From Halobacterium noricense (GTDB taxonomy: Archaea; Halobacteriota; Halobacteria; Halobacteriales; Halobacteriaceae), in NCBI RefSeq assembly GCF_021233435.1, contig NZ_CP089468.1, positions 2,652,597-2,716,596 on the forward strand: a stretch of 64,000 nucleotides of DNA. Direction: 5' to 3'. This document shows positions 17,087 to 25,486 of this stretch, one piece after another; the stretch's first letter is position 1; every line of letters starts with the position of its first letter. The notes beneath the pieces were generated by a model. The model was not told the origin of the DNA and did not search any database. It saw nothing but the letters and a program-made list of their open reading frames with translations. Both the position numbers and the translations under genes were made by a program.

Positions 17087-18442
17087 ATGAGCAATCAGAC
17101 GCCACGCCATCGCTTTGGGACGTCGCTCGGGAGGTTGAAGGACGCTTACGAGGATGGAGACGTCCACGAGGATGACTATCGAGCGGTAGTCAGGATGTGT
17201 GCTGGATTCGACGACGAGACGTATGTTGAATCTGACGTTGGGGATGGGACGATTTACAAGTACGACGAACTGCTTGGGGTGCCGTTAGAGGAGCTGCCGA
17301 GTCTTGAGGATTCTAAATCCAGTTTGACGTTGCGGAATTACACGGATCGGCTACGGCGGTTATCGACTGAAGCCGATGCTCTATTAGTCGACCATGATGC
17401 TGATGGATTGAGTATCCTCTTGAGGAAGTTCGAGACGGGTGAAGCGGATTCGGTGAAGGATGAAGGCATCACCCATAATACTGTGAGGACCTATCAGACG
17501 GCGTTACGGACGTTCATCAACGCGACTGATAGCGTGGATGTCGATGCCGATGACATCGAGATGTATGCGCCTGAGGACACGAGCGTAGATGAACAAGACG
17601 TATTCGACAGTGAGGACGTCCAGGCGTTGCGTGATGCAACCGATAACCCACGTAATCGAGCGATACTGGAGATGCTGTTGAATACGGGGCAGCGATTAAC
17701 GGCTATTCGCACGTTGAAAGTCGGGGATATGGACGTCGATAACGGGGTATTCTATTTGAATAAGGAGTACAGTGACGGCTTGAAGGGGGCGGACGAAGAC
17801 AGTCGAAAGCGTCCGTTGTTAGGTGCTCGTGGTCCTGTCCGTGATTGGCTTGACTATCACCCATGCAGGGATCGGGACGACTTCGAGGACGCATATCTGT
17901 TCACGGCCACGACGTTGTCCGCGACCGACGACTACGGGGAGATGATGAGCGAGTCAGGGATTCGGTATCATCTTGATAAGATTCACGAGAAGGCAGGCGT
18001 CGATAAGCCGTCTAACGCCCACAACTACCGTCATTTCTTCGTGACGAATGCAGTGAAGAACTGGGATTTAGACAAGGACGCCGTGAAGGGCTTGATTGGC
18101 CATGGAGCGGATTCGTCGGTAATGGAGACGACGTATTCGCATCTGACCATGGATGATTATATTGAGGATGCAGAGATAGCAACGGACCTGCGGGAACCCG
18201 ACGAGGATGACCCCGTCGTTCCAGCTGCTTGTACTGTCTGTGATTATCCGCTACCTGACGGGGCAAAGGCGTGTCCGAAATGTGGGCAAGCCTATACTGC
18301 GGACGCTAAGAGCGTGCAAGACGACGTCGAGGATTCACTGTATGAAGGCAAAGGCGAGGCTGAGGACGACGAGGAGGAGGAAGCAGTTGACAAACTACGG
18401 CGGCTGTTGAAGGAAAACCCCGAACTACTGGACGAATTGTAA
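17087..18442 (+). CDS. tyrosine recombinase/integrase with C-terminal zinc ribbon
   Basis: A 451-residue XerC/D-like integrase that presumably catalyses insertion and excision of the surrounding element. Catalytic residues are all seen: Arg203 (TGQRLTAIR), His312 and Arg315 (HNYRHFF), His339 (LIGHG) and Tyr350 (ETTYSHL). An N-terminal SAM-like core-binding domain covers about 75-150. After the catalytic domain come a zinc ribbon (CTVCDYPLPDG, then CPKCG, about 380-402) and an acidic helical tail. Codon usage is much less GC-biased than neighbours, supporting transfer. It starts 51 bp inside the left end of the element. Confidence 0.93.
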   Translation: MSNQTPRHRFGTSLGRLKDAYEDGDVHEDDYRAVVRMCAGFDDETYVESDVGDGTIYKYDELLGVPLEELPSLEDSKSSLTLRNYTDRLRRLSTEADALLVDHDADGLSILLRKFETGEADSVKDEGITHNTVRTYQTALRTFINATDSVDVDADDIEMYAPEDTSVDEQDVFDSEDVQALRDATDNPRNRAILEMLLNTGQRLTAIRTLKVGDMDVDNGVFYLNKEYSDGLKGADEDSRKRPLLGARGPVRDWLDYHPCRDRDDFEDAYLFTATTLSATDDYGEMMSESGIRYHLDKIHEKAGVDKPSNAHNYRHFFVTNAVKNWDLDKDAVKGLIGHGADSSVMETTYSHLTMDDYIEDAEIATDLREPDEDDPVVPAACTVCDYPLPDGAKACPKCGQAYTADAKSVQDDVEDSLYEGKGEAEDDEEEEAVDKLRRLLKENPELLDEL

Positions 18443-18446
18443 CTGG

Positions 18447-18611
18447 CTACGCCGACGCCTCCTGCGTTTCGGTTGTCGAGGGACGGGGCCTCTCCGCATC
18501 GGCGTTCAGTAACTTCTTTGCTATCCATCCAGCGGGGTTGTCACGCTCTACGAGTAGTACGAGGTCCTCACGGTCGATGTCGTAGCTTTCGCCGTTGATG
18601 TTGATGGTCAT
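18447..18611 (-). CDS. 54-residue small protein of the integrative element
   Basis: A short gene convergent with the integrase, 4 bp from its stop. It reads MTININGESYDIDREDLVLL, then a helix and a polar tail ending TETQEASA. The regular beta-strand pattern at the start and lack of stops suggest it is real. Position beside an integrase would fit an excision or regulatory factor, but there is no sequence support for that. Confidence 0.5.
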   Translation of the reverse strand: MTININGESYDIDREDLVLLVERDNPAGWIAKKLLNADAERPRPSTTETQEASA

Positions 18612-20051
18612 CTGTTGTCGGTCGTCACGGGTGTGATGCCGTGATCCCGAAATGTGCGAGTCCTCGACGTCTCGTAGTGCGACAGTCTGTTGTTCGTGTT
18701 ACTGGCGGATAAATCCTGTCGGCTGTGAACGCACGCGTGCAGAACACACAATTATTGTAGTGAAATAGTATGAAATATATTAATTAGGCTCCGTTGAGCC
18801 CTACTTAAAAGACGGATTCAACCCTAGTACTAGTACAGCCATCCGTTCGGGCGCGCACGCGAGAACCGCTGGGTGATTCAAGGGTATCACCCGCCAATAA
18901 TGATACGCGCACCAAGACAGCGATAAGGTGCGCTGGTCAGAAATGAAGACAGACACAGCAGCACTAATAGCAGCAGCTAAAGCGTTAGGTTTGCTAAACA
19001 CCCTGATTCGAGTATATTCGAGTAGAGGAGATCAAGAAAGCTGACTCATAATTCCATTCTTGGTGCTTATCCAACCACAACCATCCGTGAACTAGATTTG
19101 CATCACAGAGCCCATATATCTGTTACAGCCGTCTTACTGAGCCTACACGATGGTTCTACCCTATGGAAATAATATAATCCTCTAAGACCCCATTTGAGGG
19201 GCAGAAAGAGTGTGATGAGTAGAGGCATTCATCCTAAACAGGGAGGCAGGATCAATTAACGTGGAACGGGGAAGGCCGCAGGGAGTATTTCCCGCCGCTC
19301 TTGCGGCGTAACGCGTTGCGCGCGGCCCGGTGGATACTCAAAAATTGGGGTATACTGCGGTGGTTAATGTGCTATTGTATACTTGTTAGTCACTGTGCTG
19401 TTAATACCAACCCAGTCATTTTTCGCGAGCGGGCCTACGTGCGTGCGTATACGCTGATAATATGACGAACCTATAATGATTGTTCATTATAGTATATCGG
19501 AGGTGGGTGGTGATACGTTGGGGGTACTCGATGGCGGGTTGCCATCCTTCCTGTCCTCACTTCGAGGACGTGGTTAGATCATGCCGCCGTGACTGGATTC
19601 GGGGCTTTCGCACGCGCCCGTGCATACGCATAGCAAGGTCGCCCCTGAGAAGTTCCTCCTATGATCGGTGTTGGTGCTCGTAAGTGACCCGTGTCGGTGT
19701 TATAACTCGGCGTGAGCTGGTGTTGTGACGCCTATACTTCTCAATTATTATTGGGTATAATTTTCGTGTTGGTGTTACTCGTACGCATATGCACTACACA
19801 CTCGGCTTGCAAGAAAGTAGACTACTTCCTGTGTGGTTTGATGGTTGCCACCCGCTCGATGGCGTTACAGTTGTAATTCTATTCCGTTTATTGTGGTTTA
19901 ATTTCCTGATATTTTTCGTGTATTTCTCTATTGGCTGATGCCCTCCCCCGTGTTCTGGAATGTTCTCTCTGTCTCTAATTGTGTGTATGGGGGGTGTAGT
20001 GGGGTTTTACGGGAATATTAGGTTTTTGTTCATCGAGGAGACGGGATTGAG
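18612..20051. other. AT-rich non-coding interior of the integrative element
   Basis: About 1.4 kb without a convincing gene. Visible structures are a 10-bp palindrome GTACTAGTAC at 18827-18836 overlapping CTAGTACTAG at 18824-18833, just after a TATA-like CTTAAAAG; a 7-bp stem GGGTGAT/ATCACCC at 18871-18892; CCCC/GGGG at 19188-19201; and a CGCCGC/GCGGCG stem with TCTT loop at 19293-19308. A 33-residue ORF (18943-19044, MKTDTAALIAAAKALG...) follows a weak AAGGTG. This could hold an origin, small RNAs or decayed genes. Confidence 0.5.
18943..19044 (+). CDS. possible 33-residue microprotein
   Basis: A short ORF, MKTDTAALIAAAKALGLL then NTLIRVYSS, forming an amphipathic helix. AAGGTG lies about 13 nt before the ATG. 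Nothing else supports it. Confidence 0.25.
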   Translation: MKTDTAALIAAAKALGLLNTLIRVYSSRGDQES

Positions 20052-20195
20052 TTAGAGTAGGAACAGCCAGAGGCAGGCGAGGAGAAAGGTAGCGACGGAT
20101 GCTGCGTAGCATTCGCCAGTGTGCTTTGAGCTGACGCCTGCTGCAAGCATGAATAGTATGCTAACTACGAGGAATGCGAAGAATACATCGAGCAT
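20052..20195 (-). CDS. small two-TM membrane protein of the element
   Basis: A 47-residue ORF from ATG 20195: hydrophobic helix at 1-19 (MLDVFFAFLVVSILFMLAAG), a short polar loop SSKHTGECY and a second helix AASVATFLLACLWLFLL. The clean two-helix pattern suggests a real product. No ribosome-binding site is seen; a leaderless transcript is possible. Unknown function. Confidence 0.4.
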   Translation of the reverse strand: MLDVFFAFLVVSILFMLAAGVSSKHTGECYAASVATFLLACLWLFLL

Positions 20196-20310
20196 GGCGC
20201 TCGTGTTAGTGTAGTAACTTGTATCGGTGGTCCTTGAGTCTGGTGGGTAGATTGTCGGTCGGGTACTGTATTCCGTTATCACTCATTTATCTGGTTTTCT
20301 GGTACGACGA

Positions 20311-20440
20311 TTTGCTTATAAAGTATATACTATGTGGTACCAGATTCGCCGTTTATCCTTTCTTTCGTGTTGAGATAGTGTTTAGTGAAGGTAGTTTGTG
20401 GTGAAATGACTGCATCCCGAGATTCAATAGCGTAGGAGGA
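20311..20440 (+). promoter_or_regulatory. element-borne promoter and RBS for the ACT gene
   Basis: AT-rich CTTATAAAGTATATAC at 20315-20330 offers several TATA boxes. GGAGGA at 20435-20440 is a ribosome-binding site, 16 nt before ATG 20457. Since the native start was cut off, these element sequences probably drive the downstream gene. Confidence 0.4.
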
Positions 20441-20456
20441 TTGGTATCGAGTATGA

Positions 20457-20987
20457 ATGGAGGTGAGTCTTGATTTGCCTGATGGGTTTCAGTCCATCAT
20501 GCAGAAGTTCGCGGGGAGCCCCGGCCAGCAGGCCGTCATCCGGCTGCTGCTCGAACGGGGGTTCTCCGTGAACGACGACGGCCGCGTGGTCTCCGGCGAC
20601 ATCGAGATTCCGTACACGCAGGTCGCCGAGGCTGCGGGCGTCGACCGCCGGGTCGTGGACTCGACGACAGAGGCCATCCTCGAGGACGACGAACTCCGCC
20701 GCATCTTCCAGAACATCAGCCAGATTCCGAGCCTGATGGACCTCGCGCCCGTCCTCGACTTGACCGTCGTCACCGTCGAGGTGCAGGACGCCGACGAGCC
20801 CGGCATCGTCGCCGAAGTGACGGGGCTGCTCGCCGAGCACGGCATCAGCATCCGGCAGACGATTAGCGAGGACCCCGAATTCACGGACGAGCCGCGGCTC
20901 TACCTCGTCACGGACGAGGACCTGCCCGGTGACGTGTTGACTGAACTGATGAACAAGCCGTTCGTGCGGTCGGTCGAGCTCTCCTAG
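20457..20987 (+). CDS. ACT-domain amino-acid-binding regulator with element-derived N-terminus
   Basis: A 176-residue protein: an N-terminal winged-helix-like domain (PGQQAVIRLLLERGFSV to DRRVVDSTTEAIL, about 22-80) and a C-terminal ACT domain (VVTVEVQDADEPGIVAEVTGLLAEHGISIRQ, about 102-132). ACT domains bind amino acids, so it is probably a metabolite-responsive regulator. The first 14 codons (20457-20498) have element-like composition and replace the native MFEDI stranded at 17007. Host-type sequence resumes at ATG 20499, which could be an alternative start. Its stop shares CTAG with the convergent gene. Confidence 0.85.
   Translation: MEVSLDLPDGFQSIMQKFAGSPGQQAVIRLLLERGFSVNDDGRVVSGDIEIPYTQVAEAAGVDRRVVDSTTEAILEDDELRRIFQNISQIPSLMDLAPVLDLTVVTVEVQDADEPGIVAEVTGLLAEHGISIRQTISEDPEFTDEPRLYLVTDEDLPGDVLTELMNKPFVRSVELS
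20488..20498. other. attR element arm
   Basis: TTCAGTCCATC, the reverse complement of the arm at 17026-17036, followed by ATGCAG of the target gene. TGCAGA is present at both junctions. Confidence 0.7.
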
Positions 20988-21274
20988 CGGTCGCCGACGA
21001 CGCTCGCGATGACGAAGAGGTAGCCGATGGTCGTGAGCGCGTAGTTGACCGTCAGGAGGACGATGGCGTTCCGGAAGTCCTGAGAGAACGCCGACACCGT
21101 GGTGGCGATTGCGGCCGCGACGATGATGGAGAAACCAAGCGAGAGCAACAGCATCTCCCGGCGCTCGGTCTGGAGGTAGGCGTTGGCGGCTATCGCCACC
21201 ATCGCCAGTCCCGAGAGGGAGAGCGCGATGCTGAAGAGCACGTAAATGAGTTCCAGCGTCGTCAGCGCGGCCAT
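20984..21274 (-). CDS. DUF7521-type small membrane protein
   Basis: A 96-residue protein with three hydrophobic helices (about 7-30, 42-63, 72-93) and a short charged QTERRE loop. It resembles a family of haloarchaeal membrane proteins often found beside winged-helix regulators, here the ACT regulator convergent with it. Function unknown. Confidence 0.65.
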   Translation of the reverse strand: MAALTTLELIYVLFSIALSLSGLAMVAIAANAYLQTERREMLLLSLGFSIIVAAAIATTVSAFSQDFRNAIVLLTVNYALTTIGYLFVIASVVGDR

Positions 21275-21420
21275 CGACGTTCTGTTGCGCGAGCGTACGC
21301 ATAACCCTTTGGGAGCGCGGCGCTGCCCCGTACTCCGGGTGACACGCGACCGTGCGTCGCCCGGCAGACGCCCCACGCGCAACCGCAAACGGGAACGTGC
21401 TCGCTCCCCGAGACGAGCAC

Positions 21421-22095
21421 GTGACTGACGCGTACCGGACGCTCGCGGGCCGCGGCGAGGCCGACTTCGAGGTGCAGGGTTCGGAGTTCGTCGGCTACGC
21501 CACGCCCGCCCCCACCGTCGAGGACGCGGAAGCGTTCGTCGAGTCCGTCGAGCGCGAGCACGCCGACGCCACGCACAACGTGCCTGCCTACCGGGTGCGT
21601 GTGGAGTCCGGCGTTCCCGACGAGCGAAGCGAGTCGGGAGCACGCGGGACCGGACGGTCCCGCGGCGGGCCGGGAGATGGGTACATGCTCCGCGAGTACC
21701 AGTCCGACGACGGCGAGCCGACGGGCTCCGCCGGGAAACCCGCGCTGAACGTCCTCCAGCAGCAAGACGTCGAGAACGCGGTGGTCGTCGTGACGCGGTA
21801 CTACGGCGGCACGAACCTCGGCGTCGGCGGGCTCGCGCGAGCGTACTCGCGGGCCTCGAAGGAAGCCATCGAGGCCGCCGGCGTCGTCGAGCAGCGCCCA
21901 CAGGAACGGTTCACCGTCACCGTCGAGTACGACGACTCGGGCACCGTGCGGGGGATTCTGGAGAGCGCGGACTGCGACTTCGACGCCGACTACGGCGAGA
22001 CGGTGGCCTTCGACGTGACCGTCGCCAGCGAGGACGCCGGCGACCTCCGCGAACGCATCCAGAGCGCGACCAGCGGGCGGGCGGCCGTCAAGTAG
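21421..22095 (+). CDS. IMPACT/YigZ-family protein
   Basis: A 224-residue member of the UPF0029 family. The signature QDVENAVVVVTRYYGGTNLG and GLARAYSRA near residues 115-145 is clear, as is the C-terminal domain VEYDDSGTVRGILES. IMPACT homologues interact with translation or GCN-type stress control; the archaeal role is unknown. GTG 21421 is chosen because MTDAYRTLAGRG is the natural start. Residues about 65-82 (PDERSESGARGTGRSRGG) interrupt the conserved HNVPAYRVR...GDGEPTGSAGKP region and are encoded by a double hairpin. Confidence 0.88.
   Translation: MTDAYRTLAGRGEADFEVQGSEFVGYATPAPTVEDAEAFVESVEREHADATHNVPAYRVRVESGVPDERSESGARGTGRSRGGPGDGYMLREYQSDDGEPTGSAGKPALNVLQQQDVENAVVVVTRYYGGTNLGVGGLARAYSRASKEAIEAAGVVEQRPQERFTVTVEYDDSGTVRGILESADCDFDADYGETVAFDVTVASEDAGDLRERIQSATSGRAAVK
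21615..21664. repeat. in-frame double-hairpin insertion in the IMPACT-family gene
   Basis: Hairpin one (21615-21639): 7-bp arms TCCCGAC/GTCGGGA around GAGCGAAGCGA, the same 11-nt loop type as in ileS and hisB. Hairpin two (21643-21664): perfect 10-bp arms CGCGGGACCG/CGGTCCCGCG around GA. Confidence 0.88.
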
Positions 22096-22150
22096 CCGGA
22101 AGACTTCGGGGAGCCAAACGCCTATGCGCGCGCCGAGAATGGGTGCCGAC

Positions 22151-24256
22151 ATGAATCGCGTCGAGGCCAGCGACTACTTCGAGTTCTCGCGGCTCTCCCA
22201 CCCAGCGGTATCGCCGGATGGGGAGCGCGTGGCGTACGTTCAGCAGACCCCGGTATCCGAGACCGAGTACGAGGCGACGGTGTACGTCGCCCCGACCGAT
22301 GGTGGCGAGCCGCAGCGCTTCACCGTCGAAGAGGGGATGGACTCCGAGCCGGCGTGGAGTCCGTCCGGGGACCGCATCGCGTTCGTGTCCACGCGCGGTG
22401 CGCGTGGGCGGCAAAGCCGCCCACGGAACGACGAGGCCGGTGAAGCCGGCCTCGCCCACGACGAGCGACCGCAGTTGTGGGTCGTCCCGACTGACGGCGG
22501 CGAGGCCGAGCGGGTGACGGACGTGGTGGGCGGCGTCTCCGGTATCGCGTGGGGTCCCGACGGTGACCACATCGCCTTCCTGCAGTCGGTGCGTCCGGAG
22601 GAAGTCGAGGCCGGGCACGACCTCGAAGTGGCTGAGGAGTACGAGCGCGATGACCCCGACCCTAGAGTCATCGACCGCCACGTCTACCGGTCGAACGAGT
22701 CGTACGCGGACGGCGCGCGCTCGCACGTCTACACCGCCGACGTCGACGCGGGCGAGGTCGAGCGCGTCACGAGCGGCGACGTCGACTGCCTCCGGCCGGC
22801 GTGGGGCGACGACCTCTACTACCCGATTCGGTACGGGAGCGACGACGAACTCCGGTGGGAAGTCGAGGCCTACGACCCCGAGGACGGCGAGACGGAGACG
22901 GTCACCGTCGTGGAGGGCTGGGGGCCGACGCTGGCCGTGGATTCGTCCCGGCCGCACGACCGCATCGCGTACACGACGACGCCCGCCGACGAACCGACGC
23001 TCGTCCAGACGGAAGTCGAGGTGTTCACCAGAGAGGTCGGCGAGGTCTCGAAGCCGACCGGGGGCCTCGACCGCGACCTCGAACTGTGGAACGCGAGCCA
23101 CGCGCCCGAGTGGGGGCCGGCCGGCGACCACCTCTACGTCTGCACGCCCGAGGAGGGCGGCTACGTGCTGCGCCGACTCGACCCGAAGACGGGGGCAGCC
23201 GAGGTCGTACTTGGCGGCGACCGCCACGTCCACGGGTTCTCCGTCTCCCGTGATGCCGTCGGCGTCGTGCAGTCGGAGTGGGACCATCCCGGGGACGTGG
23301 TGGCGGCGACGCCGGGCGGTGCCGAGGAGGTCAAACTGACGCGCGTGAACGCCGACTACCTCGACGAGCGCGCGGTCCGCGAACCCGAGGAGGTGCGCTT
23401 CGAATCCGGGAACACCGAGATTCAGGGGTGGGTGCTGACGCCGCCCGACTACTCGCCCGACGAGGAGTACCCGCTCGCCGTGGAGATTCACGGCGGCCCC
23501 CACCGGATGTGGTCGACGACGGGGTCGATGTGGCACGAGTTCCAGACGCTGGCCGCGCGCGGCTACGTCGTCTTCTGGTGCAACCCCCGCGGCTCCACTG
23601 GCTACGGCAAGGAATTCATGACCAGCATCGAGCGCAACTGGGGCGACGTGACGATGCAGGACGTGATGGCGGGTGCCCGCGAGGTCGCGGAGCGCGAGTA
23701 CGTCGACGAGGAGGCGGCGTTCGTCACGGGCGGGAGCTTCGGCGGGTTCATGACCGGCTGGATCGTCGGCCACACGGACTTCTTCGCGGGCGCGGTCGCC
23801 CAGCGCGGCGTCTACGACCTCACGGGGTTCTACGGCTCCACGAACGCCTACAAGCTCGTCGAAGGCGACTTCCGCGCGGTACCGTGGAGCGACCCCGAGT
23901 TCCTCTGGGACCAGTCGCCGGCCGCGTACGTCGAGTACGTGGACACGCCCACGCTCCTGCTGCACTCCGAGCAGGACTACCGCACGCCCGCCAACACCGC
24001 CGAACTGTTCTACCTCTCGCTGAAGAAGCACGACGTGGACACGCGGCTCGTACGCTACCCCCGCGAAGGCCACGAACTCTCGCGCTCGGGCGAACCCGGG
24101 CACGTCGTCGACCGAATCGAGCGCATCGTCCGGTGGTTCGACGGCTACACCGAGCACAGCGACGCCGACCGCGCGCTCGACCGGCCCCGGAACGACGGGC
24201 TCACGGCTGGCGACGAGACCGCGGAGGAAAACGGCGCTGACGACGAGCGCGAGTAG
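22151..24256 (+). CDS. S9-family serine peptidase (acylaminoacyl/prolyl oligopeptidase type)
   Basis: A 701-residue cytoplasmic peptidase: N-terminal beta-propeller (about 1-400) built of repeats such as SPDGERVAYVQ and SPSGDRIAFVS, then an alpha/beta-hydrolase domain. The catalytic triad is visible: Ser529 in GGSFGGFM, Asp in SEQDYRTP and His in REGHELSRSGEP. It probably trims short peptides. ATG 22139 is an alternative start. Residues about 80-101 (GARGRQSRPRNDEAGEAGLA) are encoded by a double hairpin inserted in the second propeller blade. Confidence 0.92.
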   Translation: MNRVEASDYFEFSRLSHPAVSPDGERVAYVQQTPVSETEYEATVYVAPTDGGEPQRFTVEEGMDSEPAWSPSGDRIAFVSTRGARGRQSRPRNDEAGEAGLAHDERPQLWVVPTDGGEAERVTDVVGGVSGIAWGPDGDHIAFLQSVRPEEVEAGHDLEVAEEYERDDPDPRVIDRHVYRSNESYADGARSHVYTADVDAGEVERVTSGDVDCLRPAWGDDLYYPIRYGSDDELRWEVEAYDPEDGETETVTVVEGWGPTLAVDSSRPHDRIAYTTTPADEPTLVQTEVEVFTREVGEVSKPTGGLDRDLELWNASHAPEWGPAGDHLYVCTPEEGGYVLRRLDPKTGAAEVVLGGDRHVHGFSVSRDAVGVVQSEWDHPGDVVAATPGGAEEVKLTRVNADYLDERAVREPEEVRFESGNTEIQGWVLTPPDYSPDEEYPLAVEIHGGPHRMWSTTGSMWHEFQTLAARGYVVFWCNPRGSTGYGKEFMTSIERNWGDVTMQDVMAGAREVAEREYVDEEAAFVTGGSFGGFMTGWIVGHTDFFAGAVAQRGVYDLTGFYGSTNAYKLVEGDFRAVPWSDPEFLWDQSPAAYVEYVDTPTLLLHSEQDYRTPANTAELFYLSLKKHDVDTRLVRYPREGHELSRSGEPGHVVDRIERIVRWFDGYTEHSDADRALDRPRNDGLTAGDETAEENGADDERE
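22403..22454. repeat. in-frame double-hairpin insertion in the S9 peptidase gene
   Basis: Hairpin one (22403-22425): 10-bp arms CGTGGGCGGC/GCCGCCCACG around AAA. Hairpin two (22432-22454): 9-bp arms CGAGGCCGG/CCGGCCTCG around TGAAG. Both lie in frame. Confidence 0.88.
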
Positions 24257-24379
24257 TCGGGAGCGCTCGGGACGGCTATAGAGCAGTTCGGGGGTCGGCT
24301 TCGGGAGCGCGCAGGGAACCGCAAAATCACGTGACTACGGGAGGTTCGGGAGGTGAAACGAAGGGGTCGCAGTGCGGGG

Positions 24380-24610
24380 TTAGTCGACGATGATGTCGGT
24401 GTCGTCGTCGGCTTCCGACACCGTCGTCTCGGGTTCGGGTTCTTTGGGGCGCATCTCCGCGTCGTAGCGGTCGATCCAGTTCGCGAAACACTCCGGGCAG
24501 AGCCGCTGGCTGTCGATTTGCGAGCGGTCGACGGTCACCCGGGCGGTCCGCGAGAGCGGGTCCGCCACCGACTCCCCGCACCAGTCACACGGCTCCGTGT
24601 CCTCGCTCAT
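24380..24610 (-). CDS. small CPxCG-type zinc-finger protein
   Basis: A 76-residue acidic protein with CDWCG near residue 8 and CPEC near 38, the two halves of a zinc knuckle, followed by an acidic tail. This is the haloarchaeal CPxCG-related microprotein class; several members are needed for specific growth states, but this one cannot be assigned. Start at ATG 24610 begins MSEDTEPC. Confidence 0.75.
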   Translation of the reverse strand: MSEDTEPCDWCGESVADPLSRTARVTVDRSQIDSQRLCPECFANWIDRYDAEMRPKEPEPETTVSEADDDTDIIVD

Positions 24611-24691
24611 GGCCACGAACAGAACGGGCGGCGTCTTATACGTTCGGCACCGCGAGCGCCCGCAACGCCCGCTTCGGGCGCGCGCCCCGAA

Positions 24692-25372
24692 TCAGGTCGT
24701 GCGGAACGCGCGGTCGCCGGCGTCCCCGAGGCCGGGAACGATGAAGCCGTCGTCGTCGAGGTGGTTGTCGATGGCGACCGTCAGCAGGTCCGTCTCCGGA
24801 AACTGTTCGCCGACGCGGAGCAGGCCGTCGGGCGCGCTCACCGCGGACAGCACGAACAGGTCCTCGACGTCGTCGGGCGCGACTTCGGTGACGTGGTCGA
24901 GCACCGTGCACATCGTCGAGCCCGTCGCGAGCATCGGGTCCGCGACGATGACCGTGTCCTCGGGCTTGATTTCGGGGAGTTTCACGTAGTCGATAGTGAT
25001 GGGGAACTCGCCGGCCTCGTTCATGCCGGCTTCCTCGTCGCGGCCCGCGCTGATGACGCCCTGTTTGGCGCGCGGGAACGCCTTCAGCAGACCCTCGACG
25101 AACGGCGTCGCCGCGCGTAGGACGTTGATGATGACGACGTCGTCGAGGCCCTTCACGCGCTCGCCGGTCGTCTCGGTGAGTGGGCTCTCGATGGCGACGA
25201 ACTCCGTCTCCATCGCGCCGTCGATGATCTCGTACCCGCAGATCCGGCCGAGCTTCACGAGGCCCTTGCGGAACTCCACCTGCTCGGTCTCGACGTCGCG
25301 GAGCCGCGAGAGGGTGTCTTTCGCCAGCGCGTGCGTGAGCACGTTCGCGTCGCCGCGGTCCTCGATAGGCAT
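24692..25372 (-). CDS. upp: uracil phosphoribosyltransferase
   Basis: A 226-residue salvage enzyme converting uracil plus PRPP to UMP. The PRPP loop [14 protein letters not shown] near 145 and the uracil-binding C-terminal [13 protein letters not shown] are both intact. The upstream prs gene supplies its co-substrate but is not linked. Confidence 0.96.
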   Translation of the reverse strand: MPIEDRGDANVLTHALAKDTLSRLRDVETEQVEFRKGLVKLGRICGYEIIDGAMETEFVAIESPLTETTGERVKGLDDVVIINVLRAATPFVEGLLKAFPRAKQGVISAGRDEEAGMNEAGEFPITIDYVKLPEIKPEDTVIVADPMLATGSTMCTVLDHVTEVAPDDVEDLFVLSAVSAPDGLLRVGEQFPETDLLTVAIDNHLDDDGFIVPGLGDAGDRAFRTT

Positions 25373-25486
25373 ACGTAACGACGGTCCCCGAATCCGCTTA
25401 AAACCCGCTATCGCTCGCGCGCCGGATGTGGTGCGTGCACACGATGCGACAAGATGTTATTGGGGGGCGTCGTAGGGGTGTCAACG

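Larger units (their letters stand above)
17022..20498 (+). mobile_element. integrative element inserted in the 5' end of an ACT-domain gene
   Basis: The interval is clearly poorer in GC than its surroundings. It carries a tyrosine recombinase next to the left end and only tiny ORFs otherwise. The left end is TGCAGATGGACTGAA (17022-17036) and the right end is TTCAGTCCATC (20488-20498). Circularised, these would form an 11-bp inverted repeat (TTCAGTCCATC/GATGGACTGAA) around TGCA, a typical recombinase attP core. No replication, capsid or partition gene is recognised, so it may be a minimal, satellite or decayed element. Confidence 0.8.

Noticed and set aside
19480-19683. 67-residue ORF in the integrative element
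   Set aside because: Rich in Arg, Cys and Trp, no RBS at usable distance, and no recognisable fold; probably chance in AT-rich DNA.
22088-24157. A 689-codon frame antisense to the S9 peptidase, and similar ones opposite hemB, hemL, hemC, hdr-like and surface genes
   Set aside because: All are codon-bias shadows; composition (Arg/Val/His-rich) and lack of start signals do not fit real genes.
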